From positions 1-43,200 of the forward strand of contig JAICGN010000027.1 of assembly GCA_025923075.1 (NCBI GenBank): 43,200 nucleotides of DNA. The letters run 5' to 3'. Below the pieces are notes generated by a model that made no database searches, was not told where the DNA came from, and saw only the letters and a list, made by a program, of their open reading frames with translations. This document shows, in pieces, positions 34,696 to 42,754 of this stretch. Within the stretch, counting starts at the first letter, position 1, and the number at the start of each line of letters is the position of its first letter. The stretch is from Chitinophagaceae bacterium (lineage in GTDB: Bacteria; Bacteroidota; Bacteroidia; Chitinophagales; Chitinophagaceae). Made by a program: the position numbers and the translations under genes.

Positions 34696-35058
34696 TCAAA
34701 TAAACTTGTCCGGGTTTTCAATCATGTGCCAAATTATTTTCCCTATCTCATCATTCCTGGATTTGAAATCTTCATATTCATCCATTTTAAGATATCCACA
34801 ATCCTTTGAAAATTCTAACCAAACTTGCGTCTCGGCATTTTCAGTCGAAGAGTCAGTCAGTTTAGATACAAAATGAGCTTTATATTTTCGTCGTCGATAA
34901 GCTTCCACAAGATTTACGCACACAGATCGTGAAGACCGTCTAATTTGATCCGTAAGACTATATTTTTCTTCTGCAGGAATTTTTTTAGTTCTTTCAAAAA
35001 TATCCATTGCTAGTTTATAAGCTTTTTGATAAACAATTAAATCTTTATAACTACCCAT
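34696..35058 (-). CDS. Four-helix-bundle (S23/intervening-sequence type) protein
   Basis: 120 residues, all helical. The opening YKDLIVYQKAYKLAMDIFER, then YSLTDQIRRSSRSVCVNLVE and AHFVSKLTDSSTENAETQVW, LEFSKDCGYL identify the S23 four-helix-bundle family first found in 23S rRNA intervening sequences. Related proteins act as accessory factors of reverse transcriptases, but no reverse transcriptase is nearby. It lies between parA and parB in the same direction, and heptamer arrays of opposite orientation bracket it. Biochemical role unknown; RNA binding is likely from the family. Confidence 0.88.
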   Translation of the reverse strand: MGSYKDLIVYQKAYKLAMDIFERTKKIPAEEKYSLTDQIRRSSRSVCVNLVEAYRRRKYKAHFVSKLTDSSTENAETQVWLEFSKDCGYLKMDEYEDFKSRNDEIGKIIWHMIENPDKFI

Positions 35059-35080
35059 TCCAGTTTAAATAATCATTCTC

Positions 35081-35170
35081 AGACTCCGAACTCCCGACTC
35101 CGAACTCCTGACTCTGAACTCTGAACTCTGAACTGTCGACTCCGAACTCCCGACTCCGAACTCGAACTCA
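35081..35170 (-). repeat. GAGTTCG heptamer array (copy 4), between parA and the S23-type gene
   Basis: About 90 bases, the longest copy. On the minus strand it reads GAGTTCGGAGTCGGGAGTTC and on, with GAGTCGA and GAGTTCA variants. It starts at the parA stop codon, so parA's stop (35168-35170) lies at the edge of the array. Confidence 0.85.
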
Positions 35171-35971
35171 TAACTCCAAAATTCTTTCTTCCTGACTGAT
35201 CTTTGTCATATTATTCTTCTGAAGGATCTCTTTGGCAAGATTAAGATAATTCATAGAGCCTTTGCTGGTGGCATCGTATAACACTACAGGCTTTCCGACA
35301 CTTGGCGCCTCGCTGAGCTTTGAATTACGGTGAATGATAGTATTAAAGACAATATTTTCAAAATGTTTTCTTACTTCACTCACTACCTGGTTGCAGAGGC
35401 GAAGCCGGCCATCATACATTGTCATTAAAATGCCTTCGATCTCAAGGTTCATATTTAGCCTGGTCTGAACAATCTTAATTGTATTCAGCAATTTCCCCAA
35501 ACCTTCCAATGCAAAAAATTCGCATTGTACAGGAATGATGACCGAATCGGAAGCCGTTAACGCATTTACAGTAATTAAACCAAGAGAAGGTGAGCAATCG
35601 ACAACTACAAAATCATAATCATCTTTCACCGGGTCCAGAATATTTTTTAAAACCAGCTCCCTGTTCGGATAATTGATCATTTCAATTTCTGCACCTACCA
35701 GGTCAATATGCGATGGAATAAGATCAAGATTCGGAATTTCTGTTTTTAATAGCACATCTTTTGCGAATGATTCATTGACCATGCAATCATAAAGACTGTG
35801 CGTGATGTTGTGGAGATCGAAACCAACACCGGTTGTGCTATTAGCTTGCGGATCAGCATCAACCAGCAAGGTTTTAAATTCAAGAACAGCAAGACTTGCA
35901 GCCAGGTTAATAGCTGTAGTGGTTTTCCCTACTCCTCCTTTTTGATTGGCAACGCCAATGATTCTTCCCAT
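35168..35971 (-). CDS. parA: Chromosome partition ATPase ParA
   Basis: 267 residues. Deviant Walker A KGGVGKTTT at residues 11-19 with the signature Lys, the Walker A' VDADPQANSTTGVGFD, and Walker B DFVVVDCSPSLGLITVNAL mark the ParA/Soj family. It positions ParB-parS complexes on the nucleoid. It heads the reverse-strand block and starts 5 bases after the UPF0173 gene ends on the same strand; that gene could be its co-transcribed upstream neighbour. Confidence 0.94.
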   Translation of the reverse strand: MGRIIGVANQKGGVGKTTTAINLAASLAVLEFKTLLVDADPQANSTTGVGFDLHNITHSLYDCMVNESFAKDVLLKTEIPNLDLIPSHIDLVGAEIEMINYPNRELVLKNILDPVKDDYDFVVVDCSPSLGLITVNALTASDSVIIPVQCEFFALEGLGKLLNTIKIVQTRLNMNLEIEGILMTMYDGRLRLCNQVVSEVRKHFENIVFNTIIHRNSKLSEAPSVGKPVVLYDATSKGSMNYLNLAKEILQKNNMTKISQEERILEL

Positions 35972-35976
35972 AGGTA

Positions 35977-36657
35977 TTAAATTGTAATTGTTTCCCCGAT
36001 TTTGATCAATAATAATTCTGCTCCCTTATCTGCGAACGCTTTCTTAGCTTCTTCGTGATCAATTTTAATAAAGCCAAACGTGTCGTAATGTACACCGACA
36101 ACGGTTTTGCAATTGATCATATTAGCGCAGTTCGCAGCATCAGCAGCGTCCATGGTAAAATTGTCGCCGATCGGCAAAACGGCAAAATTTAGTTTTGCCC
36201 ATTTTGGTATCAACGTCATGTCGGTCGTAAGCGCCGTATCGCCGCTATAATAAAAGCTTCCTTCATTAGTGGTTACGATAAAACCCATTGGATTGCCGCC
36301 ATAACTGCCATCCGGCAACCCGCTTGAGTGCTGAGCCGCCGTACATTTAACGGTGAAGTCACCAAAATTCCATTTGCCACCTGTATTCATTGGATGCGTG
36401 TTTTTAATACCCCGATGATTCAGCCATTCATGAATTTCCCAGCTACAAACAACTTTGGCATTTGAATTTTCTGCAATTTGGATACAATCTGCTATATGAT
36501 CGCTGTGCCCATGTGAAAGAAGAACAAAATGCGGCTTTATTACATTTATATTAACATTTTTTGCTAAGTCATTGTAAGTAATAAACGGATCAAACAGGAT
36601 CTTTTTACCAGCTGTTTCAACCATGAAACAAGAGTGACCGTAATAGGTGAACTTCAT
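35977..36657 (-). CDS. Metal-dependent hydrolase of the UPF0173 family
   Basis: 226 residues from the ATG at 36657. The frame runs 55 codons further upstream, but those codons run through a heptamer repeat and do not resemble a protein, and the Met gives the typical MKFTYYGHSCFMVE start. Beta-lactamase fold: VLLSHGHSDHIADC with the H-x-H-x-D-H metal motif, FTVKCTAAQHSSGLP, YYSGDTALTTDM and GVHYDTF. Substrate unknown. It reads toward parA with a 5-base gap and is divergent from the metallophosphoesterase gene. Confidence 0.9.
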   Translation of the reverse strand: MKFTYYGHSCFMVETAGKKILFDPFITYNDLAKNVNINVIKPHFVLLSHGHSDHIADCIQIAENSNAKVVCSWEIHEWLNHRGIKNTHPMNTGGKWNFGDFTVKCTAAQHSSGLPDGSYGGNPMGFIVTTNEGSFYYSGDTALTTDMTLIPKWAKLNFAVLPIGDNFTMDAADAANCANMINCKTVVGVHYDTFGFIKIDHEEAKKAFADKGAELLLIKIGETITI

Positions 36658-36665
36658 ACTAGTTG

Positions 36666-36749
36666 GTTTGAGGTTTGAGGTTTGAAGTTTGACGTTGACT
36701 ATAAAAGGTTTCAAAATGAACCGCGAACGCCAAACCTCAAACTTCAAAC
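36666..36749. repeat. Inverted GTTTGAG heptamer arrays
   Basis: 36666-36693 has four tandem heptamers (GTTTGAG, GTTTGAG, GTTTGAA, GTTTGAC). 36729-36749 is the inverse complement of three of them (GCCAAACCTCAAACTTCAAA and C). A hairpin with a loop of about 36 bases is possible. It lies in the divergent space between two genes. Confidence 0.75.
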
Positions 36750-36787
36750 AGTTCGGGCAAAAGTAAGTTTTGTGACCGAACAATGGG

Positions 36788-36817
36788 TTGCGTGCCCGAG
36801 TAATTATGCTAATTTTG
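36788..36817 (+). promoter_or_regulatory. Strong candidate promoter of the metallophosphoesterase gene, near-leaderless
   Basis: TTG (36788-36790), a 19-base spacer, then TAATTTTG (36810-36817), an exact match to TAnnTTTG. The ATG at 36824 begins 7 bases after the -7 box, so the transcript should start at or next to the start codon. Confidence 0.6.
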
Positions 36818-36823
36818 GTCACG

Positions 36824-38065
36824 ATGAGAAACTCAGTTTTCTGGTGGTTGTTTATCGGTTTTATGGTGTTGCTTGATTTCTATTTTTTCCATGGGTTAAA
36901 AGCGATCACCCATTCCGCAAGTTCAAGAACGAGACTCATCATTTTTATTTGTTACTGGACGATTTCTATCAGCGCTGTTGTGCTTTTGTTGTTATTGCCG
37001 TATTTGAATTTTGAAAACAAATTTTTTCGAAACACGATTTTTGCGTGTATCGCCGGTTTGTTTTTTGCGAAAGTGATTGCCTCCTCTATTTTTCTTATTG
37101 ATGATATTCGTCGTGGTGTTCAATGGATCGCCGGTAAAGTATTTTTTTCAAATGCGGAAGGAGAAGGTGACCAGGCTGGTGAAAGGATCTCCCGTTCCGT
37201 TTTTCTTAGCTGGACGGGCATGTTACTGGGTGGGGGATTATTTGGTTCGTTAATCTTTGGCTTTGCCAATAAATACAACTACCAGCTCCGTCGGCTGCAA
37301 TTATCATTTGAAAAATTACCTACCGCTTTTAAGGGATTAAAAGTTGTTCATATTTCCGACATACATTCAGGGAGTTTTACTGATAAGCGGGCTGTAAGTA
37401 AGGGGGTGGAGAAAATCTTAAATGAAAAACCTGATCTTATTCTTTTTACCGGGGATCTTGTAAACGACCGGAGTCATGAAATGGACCATTTCATAGACAT
37501 TTTCAAGGAATTAAAAGCGCCGATGGGTGTTTATTCAATTTTAGGAAATCATGATTATGGCGACTATACACAATGGAATTCGCCTGAAGAAAAGCAAGCA
37601 AATCTTGAGCGGTTAAAGAAAGTGCATGCCGACCTTGGCTGGCGCCTGCTGCTTGATGAAAACACTCAACTGGAAAAGAATGGAGAAAGGATCTCCTTGT
37701 TAGGTGTCCAAAACATCAGTGGCAAGAACTTCAGGAGCTATGGCGATCTCTCAAAAGCTTATAATGGTGTTGATGATTCGCATTTTAAGATCCTTATGAG
37801 TCATGATCCCTCGCACTGGGATGCTGAAGTAAGGAAGAGTTACCCGGGTATTGACCTTATGTTGTCTGGTCACACACATGGTTTTCAATTCGGTGTTGAA
37901 ATTCCCGGGTTTAAATGGAGCCCGGTACAATACGTTTATAAACAATGGGCGGGGCATTATGTGGAAGGGAACCAGCAGCTCTATATCAACCGTGGCTTTG
38001 GTTTTATTGGCTATCCGGGCAGGGTGGGAATTCTTCCTGAAATCACCGTAATCGAGCTTGTTTGA
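36824..38065 (+). CDS. Membrane-bound metallophosphoesterase (YkuE/YaeI-like)
   Basis: 413 residues from the ATG at 36824, chosen because the promoter lies directly upstream (in-frame ATG 36806 and TTG 36788 fall inside or before it). About four helices occupy residues 1-145. The phosphoesterase domain has VVHISDIHSGSF, LILFTGDLVNDR, YSILGNHDYGDY, ILMSHDPSHWD and LMLSGHTHGFQFG, giving the D-x-H, G-D, G-N-H-D/E and G-H-x-H metal motifs in order. Relatives hydrolyse phosphodiesters such as lipid A intermediates or phospholipid headgroups; which one is not known here. No operon partner on this strand. Confidence 0.9.
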   Translation: MRNSVFWWLFIGFMVLLDFYFFHGLKAITHSASSRTRLIIFICYWTISISAVVLLLLLPYLNFENKFFRNTIFACIAGLFFAKVIASSIFLIDDIRRGVQWIAGKVFFSNAEGEGDQAGERISRSVFLSWTGMLLGGGLFGSLIFGFANKYNYQLRRLQLSFEKLPTAFKGLKVVHISDIHSGSFTDKRAVSKGVEKILNEKPDLILFTGDLVNDRSHEMDHFIDIFKELKAPMGVYSILGNHDYGDYTQWNSPEEKQANLERLKKVHADLGWRLLLDENTQLEKNGERISLLGVQNISGKNFRSYGDLSKAYNGVDDSHFKILMSHDPSHWDAEVRKSYPGIDLMLSGHTHGFQFGVEIPGFKWSPVQYVYKQWAGHYVEGNQQLYINRGFGFIGYPGRVGILPEITVIELV

Positions 38066-38215
38066 TCAATATTTTGGTGAAAAAACTAAATAAAGCAGCC
38101 CGGTGCAGCGTTTTCAGGTCTGGTGATATAGATTTTAAACTATCTAAGTATTTATAAGTCACAGCCTTTGAATTTATTTGGCCAAATAAACAGAATGCAA
38201 GGACACCACTGCAGT

Positions 38216-39247
38216 ATGATGAAAAAGATCATCACCATACTTCCCTTAGTCTTTTTGGGGATGACTTTATTTTCGCAGGTTTCTTCGTCTGATAGTACCG
38301 GGAAAAAGGAGAAGGCAGATGTTTGGGCCATTGATTCTACAATTGATTATGATCTGCTGCTACAGGACATGGAAACGTTTCTTGATTCTATTTCATTACC
38401 TCATAGTTATCTTTTAGGCAGCCTTGCAATTGGAAGAGGTTATTTTAACTACACTAATAAATCAAATGTTTTTCTTGAAACAAGAAGAGCTTTCACTTAT
38501 ACGCCAACATTGGGATTTTTTCATAAAGGTGGATTTAGCCTGATGGCTGCAGGCAATATTATTATTCACGATGATAAGCCAAATTTTTACCAGTTCGGAG
38601 TAAGTCCTGGTTATGATTATCTAAAGAACCGGGATTTTGCAACCGGCATTACCTATACACGATTTTTTACAAAAGATTCGTTGCCGTTTTATACCACGCC
38701 ATTGCAAAACGAAGTGTATGGCTATTTTACTTATCGGAAATGGTGGGTCAGGCCCACGGTGGCATTGAGCTATGGCTGGGGTAACCGTACAGATTACATG
38801 GAGCGGGAAGAGTTGATCCAGGATCTTCGTTTGCGCAGGAGTGGCATCACACGAATTAACTCAAAAGAGTCCATCAGCGATTTTTCCGTTATTACTTCTT
38901 TGCGACATGATTTTTATTGGCTGGGCGTTTTTTCGTATAAAGACCATTTTCGTATTACCCCTCAGCTTTCTTTTATCAGCGGTACGCAAAAATTTGGTTT
39001 CAATCAGTCAGCAAACACATATGCAACGATCCTCCGTACGGGGGCTAACGTATTATACAATTCGGAAAACGTTTACCTTGATGATCAGTTAAAATTTCAA
39101 CCGCTTTCACTTACCATGTTTTTAAGAGGCGAATATTCTATTGGTAAATTTTTTATCCAACCACAGGTTGTATTTGATTATTATTTTCCAGCGGCAGAAA
39201 GCAATTTCAGCACATTGTTTTCATTTAATCTTGGAATGATCTTCTGA
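38216..39247 (+). CDS. Outer-membrane beta-barrel protein, unrecognised
   Basis: 343 residues from the ATG at 38216 (a TTG-started frame is longer; the ATG, or the next one at 38219, gives a clean signal peptide ending at LFSQ). Strand-like segments rich in aromatic residues (GSLAIGRGYFNY, YGYFTYRKWWVRPTVALSYG, FIQPQVVFDYYFPA) and the C-terminal Phe (LGMIF) fit an outer-membrane barrel. Acidic N-terminal linker (DYDLLLQDMETFLDSI) of unknown role. Nothing fixes a substrate. Confidence 0.7.
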   Translation: MMKKIITILPLVFLGMTLFSQVSSSDSTGKKEKADVWAIDSTIDYDLLLQDMETFLDSISLPHSYLLGSLAIGRGYFNYTNKSNVFLETRRAFTYTPTLGFFHKGGFSLMAAGNIIIHDDKPNFYQFGVSPGYDYLKNRDFATGITYTRFFTKDSLPFYTTPLQNEVYGYFTYRKWWVRPTVALSYGWGNRTDYMEREELIQDLRLRRSGITRINSKESISDFSVITSLRHDFYWLGVFSYKDHFRITPQLSFISGTQKFGFNQSANTYATILRTGANVLYNSENVYLDDQLKFQPLSLTMFLRGEYSIGKFFIQPQVVFDYYFPAAESNFSTLFSFNLGMIF

Positions 39248-39389
39248 TACTTTTACATTTTGTTATCAATTACCGGGCAATATCTTTTCCTTTCAGTAGT
39301 TAATGCATTGTATTTTAAAGATTTTAACAGCACGAAACCCCTGGTGGCATTATAGTTGGAGTTTTACACACCAAACAAAAATTCTTAGC

Positions 39390-39980
39390 ATGAAAACAAA
39401 ACTCGCTATCATGGCCATTGCATTGCTTACAATGCAGGCTGCATCTGCCCAATTCCGCCTTGGCGCTAAGGCTGGCGCTAATCTTGTAAAAGTTGATGGA
39501 AAATCTTTCAAAGATGAATTCAGGTATAACTATCATGTTGGAGGTTTTGCCGAAATAGTCGTTACGCAGGATAAAAAACTTTCTATTCAGCCCGAAGTTC
39601 TATTTAACCAATACTCCACAACGCTTGACAGCAGTTTCAAAGCAATTTACGAGGACATTATTACCTCCGAGCAACGCCATGTAAAGCTTAATTATCTTTC
39701 AATTCCGATCCTGGTCAATTACAGATTAGCAGGTCCAATCTATCTGCAGGCTGGTCCGGCATTTAGTATACTGATGGATCAGAACAAATCCATTTTACAA
39801 AATGGTGGCGATGCCTTTAAGAAAGGAGACTTTTCAATGATCGGCGGCGCACAGATCAGGATAGCCAAAATTTATCTTACAGGCCGTTATTTCGTTGGCC
39901 TTGCCAATATCAATGACATCGATGATAAAGACAAATGGAAAAGCCAGGCAATACAATTATCCGTAGGATTGTCTCTCTAA
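39390..39980 (+). CDS. OmpA-like outer-membrane beta-barrel protein
   Basis: 196 residues from the ATG at 39390, which gives a signal peptide MKTKLAIMAIALLTMQAASA (cleaved before Q). The mature part is the porin-family/PorT-like barrel common in Bacteroidota: FRLGAKAGANLVKVDG, YNYHVGGFAEIVV, KLSIQPEVLFNQYS, LNYLSIPILVNYRLAGPIYL, QAGPAFSILMD and a final strand AIQLSVGLSL. A strong terminator follows at 40002. Confidence 0.85.
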   Translation: MKTKLAIMAIALLTMQAASAQFRLGAKAGANLVKVDGKSFKDEFRYNYHVGGFAEIVVTQDKKLSIQPEVLFNQYSTTLDSSFKAIYEDIITSEQRHVKLNYLSIPILVNYRLAGPIYLQAGPAFSILMDQNKSILQNGGDAFKKGDFSMIGGAQIRIAKIYLTGRYFVGLANINDIDDKDKWKSQAIQLSVGLSL

Positions 39981-40001
39981 AATCATATATCTCATGAAGC
40001 T

Positions 40002-40035
40002 AATCCCTCTCGCTACGGCGTGGGGGATTTTTTTT
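40002..40035 (+). terminator. Rho-independent terminator with a TACG tetraloop
   Basis: Arms 40002-40013 and 40018-40029 pair over 12 positions with one T-G wobble and one T-T mismatch, closed by C(TACG)G, a UNCG-type tetraloop, and followed by a run of T. It lies 22 bases after the barrel gene stop. Confidence 0.85.
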
Positions 40036-40134
40036 AGCACGGATCACGCGGATTGATATCTGGATTACGCAGGTTTAAAAAAGATTCAGTTGAAAGTTCC
40101 GTGAAATCCTGTTCCATCCGTGGAATCAGTGGTA
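40036..40134. repeat. Intergenic repeat of CACGGATTACGC / ATCCGTGGAATC type
   Basis: The left part (CACGGATCACGCGGATTG, then GGATTACGCAGG) and the right part (TTCCGTGAAATCCTGTTCC, then ATCCGTGGAATCAGTGG) are loose inverse complements built from the same short words. It overlaps a GTG-started extension of the lon frame, which is therefore not the real start. Confidence 0.5.
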
Positions 40135-40140
40135 CAATAC

Positions 40141-40171
40141 TTGACAACTATAGTTTCGCTATGTATATTTA
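40141..40171 (+). promoter_or_regulatory. Candidate lon promoter
   Basis: TTG (40141-40143), 20 bases, then TATATTTA (40164-40171), one mismatch to TAnnTTTG. Expected start of transcription near 40178, leaving a leader of about 40 bases to the ATG at 40219. Confidence 0.5.
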
Positions 40172-40218
40172 ACCCCTTGACCGTTTGTGTGTCAGGTTGT
40201 CAAAATGAAGACCAGCCA

Positions 40219-42621
40219 ATGAAAGATTCCAATTTTTTCCAGCGGACAGAAGATGAAATGGATTTTATCCCGATAATTCCATTAAATGAAAGCGATGGTG
40301 AAACCGGGGATGGGACTGATATTCCGGAGCAACTGCCTGTAATTCCACTTCGTAATACGGTACTTTTTCCCGGCGTCGTATTGCCGATAACAGTAGGTCG
40401 CGATAAAAGCATAAAGGCGGTAAATGACGCATACAAGGCTGACAAATTGATCGGGGTAGTGGCGCAAAAAGACAGTAACATAGAAGACCCGGGGCTACTG
40501 GATATAGAAAATATAGGTACCGTAGCGAGAATTGTAAAGCTGATAAAAATGCCTGATGGAGGTACTACAGTCATAATCCAGGGAAGAAATCGTTTCCGGG
40601 TAAAAAATATTCTTTCCGATGACCCTTATTTTAAAGCAAGCATTGAAATTATAAAAGAAGAAGAATCTCCAAAGGACGAAGATTTCGCTGCTTATGTTTC
40701 GAATATAAAAGAAACCGCTGCCGATATTATTCAGCTATCACCAAATATTCCTGCAGAGGCTGCAATTATATTACGCAATATTGAAAACCCCTCGTTTCTT
40801 ATCCATTTTGTTTCAAGCAATCTTAGCGCTGAACTAAAGGAAAAACAACAATTGCTCGAAACAAATAACATCAGGGAAAGGGCTGATGTGCTGATGAAAA
40901 TGCTGCAACGTGAACTTCAGTTTGCCGAATTAAAAAATAAAGTAACTACAAAAACAAAAACAGAACTGGAGAAGCAGCAACGGGATTATTTCCTGCAACA
41001 GCAAATGAAAAGCATCAAGGAAGAGTTGGGCGGGGATTCAAATGACCGTGAAATAAAAGAGATGCAGAAAAAGGCCGATGCTAAAAAGTGGCCAACTGCT
41101 GCCCGGGAAATGTTTCAAAAAGGAATTGAGAAGCTGGAACGGATGCACCCAACAACCCCGGATTATTCAGTCGTCTATAATCATCTCGACCTGATGCTTG
41201 ATCTTCCATGGGAAGAATATACTGCCGATAAATATGATCTTAGAAAAGCAAAGAAGGTGCTTGACAATGATCATTATGGAATGGAAAAAATCAAAGAGCG
41301 AATTCTTGAGTATCTGGCGGTCTTGAAATTGAAAGGAGATATGAAAAGCCCTATACTCTGTTTTGTTGGTCCTCCGGGGATCGGGAAGACTTCTCTTGGC
41401 AAAAGTATTGCCAATGCGATCGGCAGAAAGTATGTGAGACAAAGTCTTGGAGGCTTACATGATGAAAGTGAAATAAGGGGACATCGCAAAACATATATCG
41501 GCGCTATGCCCGGACGCATCCTTCAATCTATTCGCAAAGCAAAAACATCAAACCCGGTAATGATCCTTGATGAGATCGATAAAGTAGGTAATGATTTCCG
41601 CGGAGACCCGTCTTCTGCATTGCTTGAAGTGCTTGATCCGGAACAGAACAATACCTTTTACGATAATTATCTCGAATTGGAGTATGACCTTAGTAAAGTT
41701 CTTTTTATAGCAACGGCAAATAACCTTCAGAATATTCAACCTGCACTGCGTGACAGGCTCGAAATAATTGATCTTGGTGGATATGCTGTAGAAGAAAAGC
41801 TGGAAATTGCCAAACGCCATTTGATCCCTAAACAAAAAGAGGCGCATGGTTTAAAGACAACCAACTTTACCATCAATGATAAAATAATCGAAAAAATAAT
41901 TCAGGAATATACAAGAGAAAGCGGTGTTCGGGAACTCGACAGGCATATTGCATCCATTATGCGCAACCAGGCGAAGGAACTTGCATTGAATGAAAAAGTA
42001 CGATCAAATATTTCAGGGAATGATGTTGAACGTATACTCGGAAAGCCCAAATATAGTAACGATCTATACAAGACCGTAAATATGCCCGGTGTGGCTGTAG
42101 GTCTTGCATGGACCTATGTGGGTGGCGATATTTTATTTATTGAATCAAGCCTGAGTGAAGGCAAAGGTGAAATGAAGATCACAGGGAATCTCGGCAATGT
42201 AATGAAGGAAAGTGCAAGCACCGCGCTTAGCTATTTACAGGCTAATGCAAAAAAGTATGGCATTGATCAAAAACTTTTTGATAAAAGAAATGTACATATA
42301 CACGTACCCGAAGGTGCAGTGCCAAAAGATGGCCCCAGCGCAGGTATTACTATGATGACTTCGCTTGCTTCCGCGTACACAACTAAAAAAGTCAGACCTT
42401 TTGTGGCCATGACGGGAGAAATAACGCTTCGTGGCCAGGTATTACCGGTTGGCGGCATAAAGGAAAAAGTACTCGCGGCAAAACGTGCCGGAATAAAGGA
42501 AGTGATCCTTTGCTGGCAAAACGAAAAGGATGTAGAAGAAATTGACCCGGAGTTTATCAAAGGATTAAAATTCCGGTATGTAAAAACCATGAGCCAGGTG
42601 CTGGATCATGCGTTAGAATAA
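40219..42621 (+). CDS. lon: ATP-dependent protease Lon
   Basis: 800 residues from the ATG at 40219 (the frame extends upstream to a GTG through a repeat, an unlikely start). N-terminal LON substrate domain ([20 protein letters not shown]), coiled-coil, AAA+ ATPase with Walker A GPPGIGKT at 384-391 and Walker [13 protein letters not shown], and the protease domain with catalytic Ser707 ([11 protein letters not shown]) and Lys750 ([11 protein letters not shown]), spaced 43 apart as in E. coli Lon (679/722). It forms a hexamer that degrades misfolded and regulatory proteins. It is a single-gene unit with its own promoter. Confidence 0.96.
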   Translation: MKDSNFFQRTEDEMDFIPIIPLNESDGETGDGTDIPEQLPVIPLRNTVLFPGVVLPITVGRDKSIKAVNDAYKADKLIGVVAQKDSNIEDPGLLDIENIGTVARIVKLIKMPDGGTTVIIQGRNRFRVKNILSDDPYFKASIEIIKEEESPKDEDFAAYVSNIKETAADIIQLSPNIPAEAAIILRNIENPSFLIHFVSSNLSAELKEKQQLLETNNIRERADVLMKMLQRELQFAELKNKVTTKTKTELEKQQRDYFLQQQMKSIKEELGGDSNDREIKEMQKKADAKKWPTAAREMFQKGIEKLERMHPTTPDYSVVYNHLDLMLDLPWEEYTADKYDLRKAKKVLDNDHYGMEKIKERILEYLAVLKLKGDMKSPILCFVGPPGIGKTSLGKSIANAIGRKYVRQSLGGLHDESEIRGHRKTYIGAMPGRILQSIRKAKTSNPVMILDEIDKVGNDFRGDPSSALLEVLDPEQNNTFYDNYLELEYDLSKVLFIATANNLQNIQPALRDRLEIIDLGGYAVEEKLEIAKRHLIPKQKEAHGLKTTNFTINDKIIEKIIQEYTRESGVRELDRHIASIMRNQAKELALNEKVRSNISGNDVERILGKPKYSNDLYKTVNMPGVAVGLAWTYVGGDILFIESSLSEGKGEMKITGNLGNVMKESASTALSYLQANAKKYGIDQKLFDKRNVHIHVPEGAVPKDGPSAGITMMTSLASAYTTKKVRPFVAMTGEITLRGQVLPVGGIKEKVLAAKRAGIKEVILCWQNEKDVEEIDPEFIKGLKFRYVKTMSQVLDHALE

Positions 42622-42718
42622 AATTATTTTTAACTGCAGGCAACCCACCAGGGAATTTGTGTTATTAGATTATATGCAAATTTCTCCATATTGGTTGTTT
42701 TAAGGGTTTTAAGAAGAT

Positions 42719-42742
42719 TTTCCCCTGGCTCTCCAGGGGAAA
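42719..42742. repeat. Long perfect hairpin between lon and porQ
   Basis: TTTCCCCTGG (42719-42728) pairs perfectly with CCAGGGGAAA (42733-42742) around CTCT. It is 13 bases before the porQ ATG and about 100 bases after the lon stop. No T-run follows, so a role as a terminator is doubtful; it could occlude or set translation of porQ. Confidence 0.7.
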
Positions 42743-42754
42743 GTCTTTATAGGG

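Noticed and set aside
34665-35170. Diversity-generating retroelement, suggested by the S23-type protein
   Set aside because: No reverse transcriptase, template repeat or variable repeat is present in the window.
33476-35971. parS centromere site near parAB
   Set aside because: No TGTTTCACGTGAAACA-like palindrome was found in or around the block.
36658-36822. 55 extra codons at the N-terminus of the UPF0173 protein
   Set aside because: They are read from the GTTTGAG repeat and spacer. The Met at 36657 starts the conserved family sequence.
40120-40218. Upstream extension of lon starting at GTG, with a Cys that looks like a lipobox
   Set aside because: The extension runs through a non-coding repeat and the candidate promoter. 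Lon is cytoplasmic and the ATG at 40219 gives a normal N-terminus.
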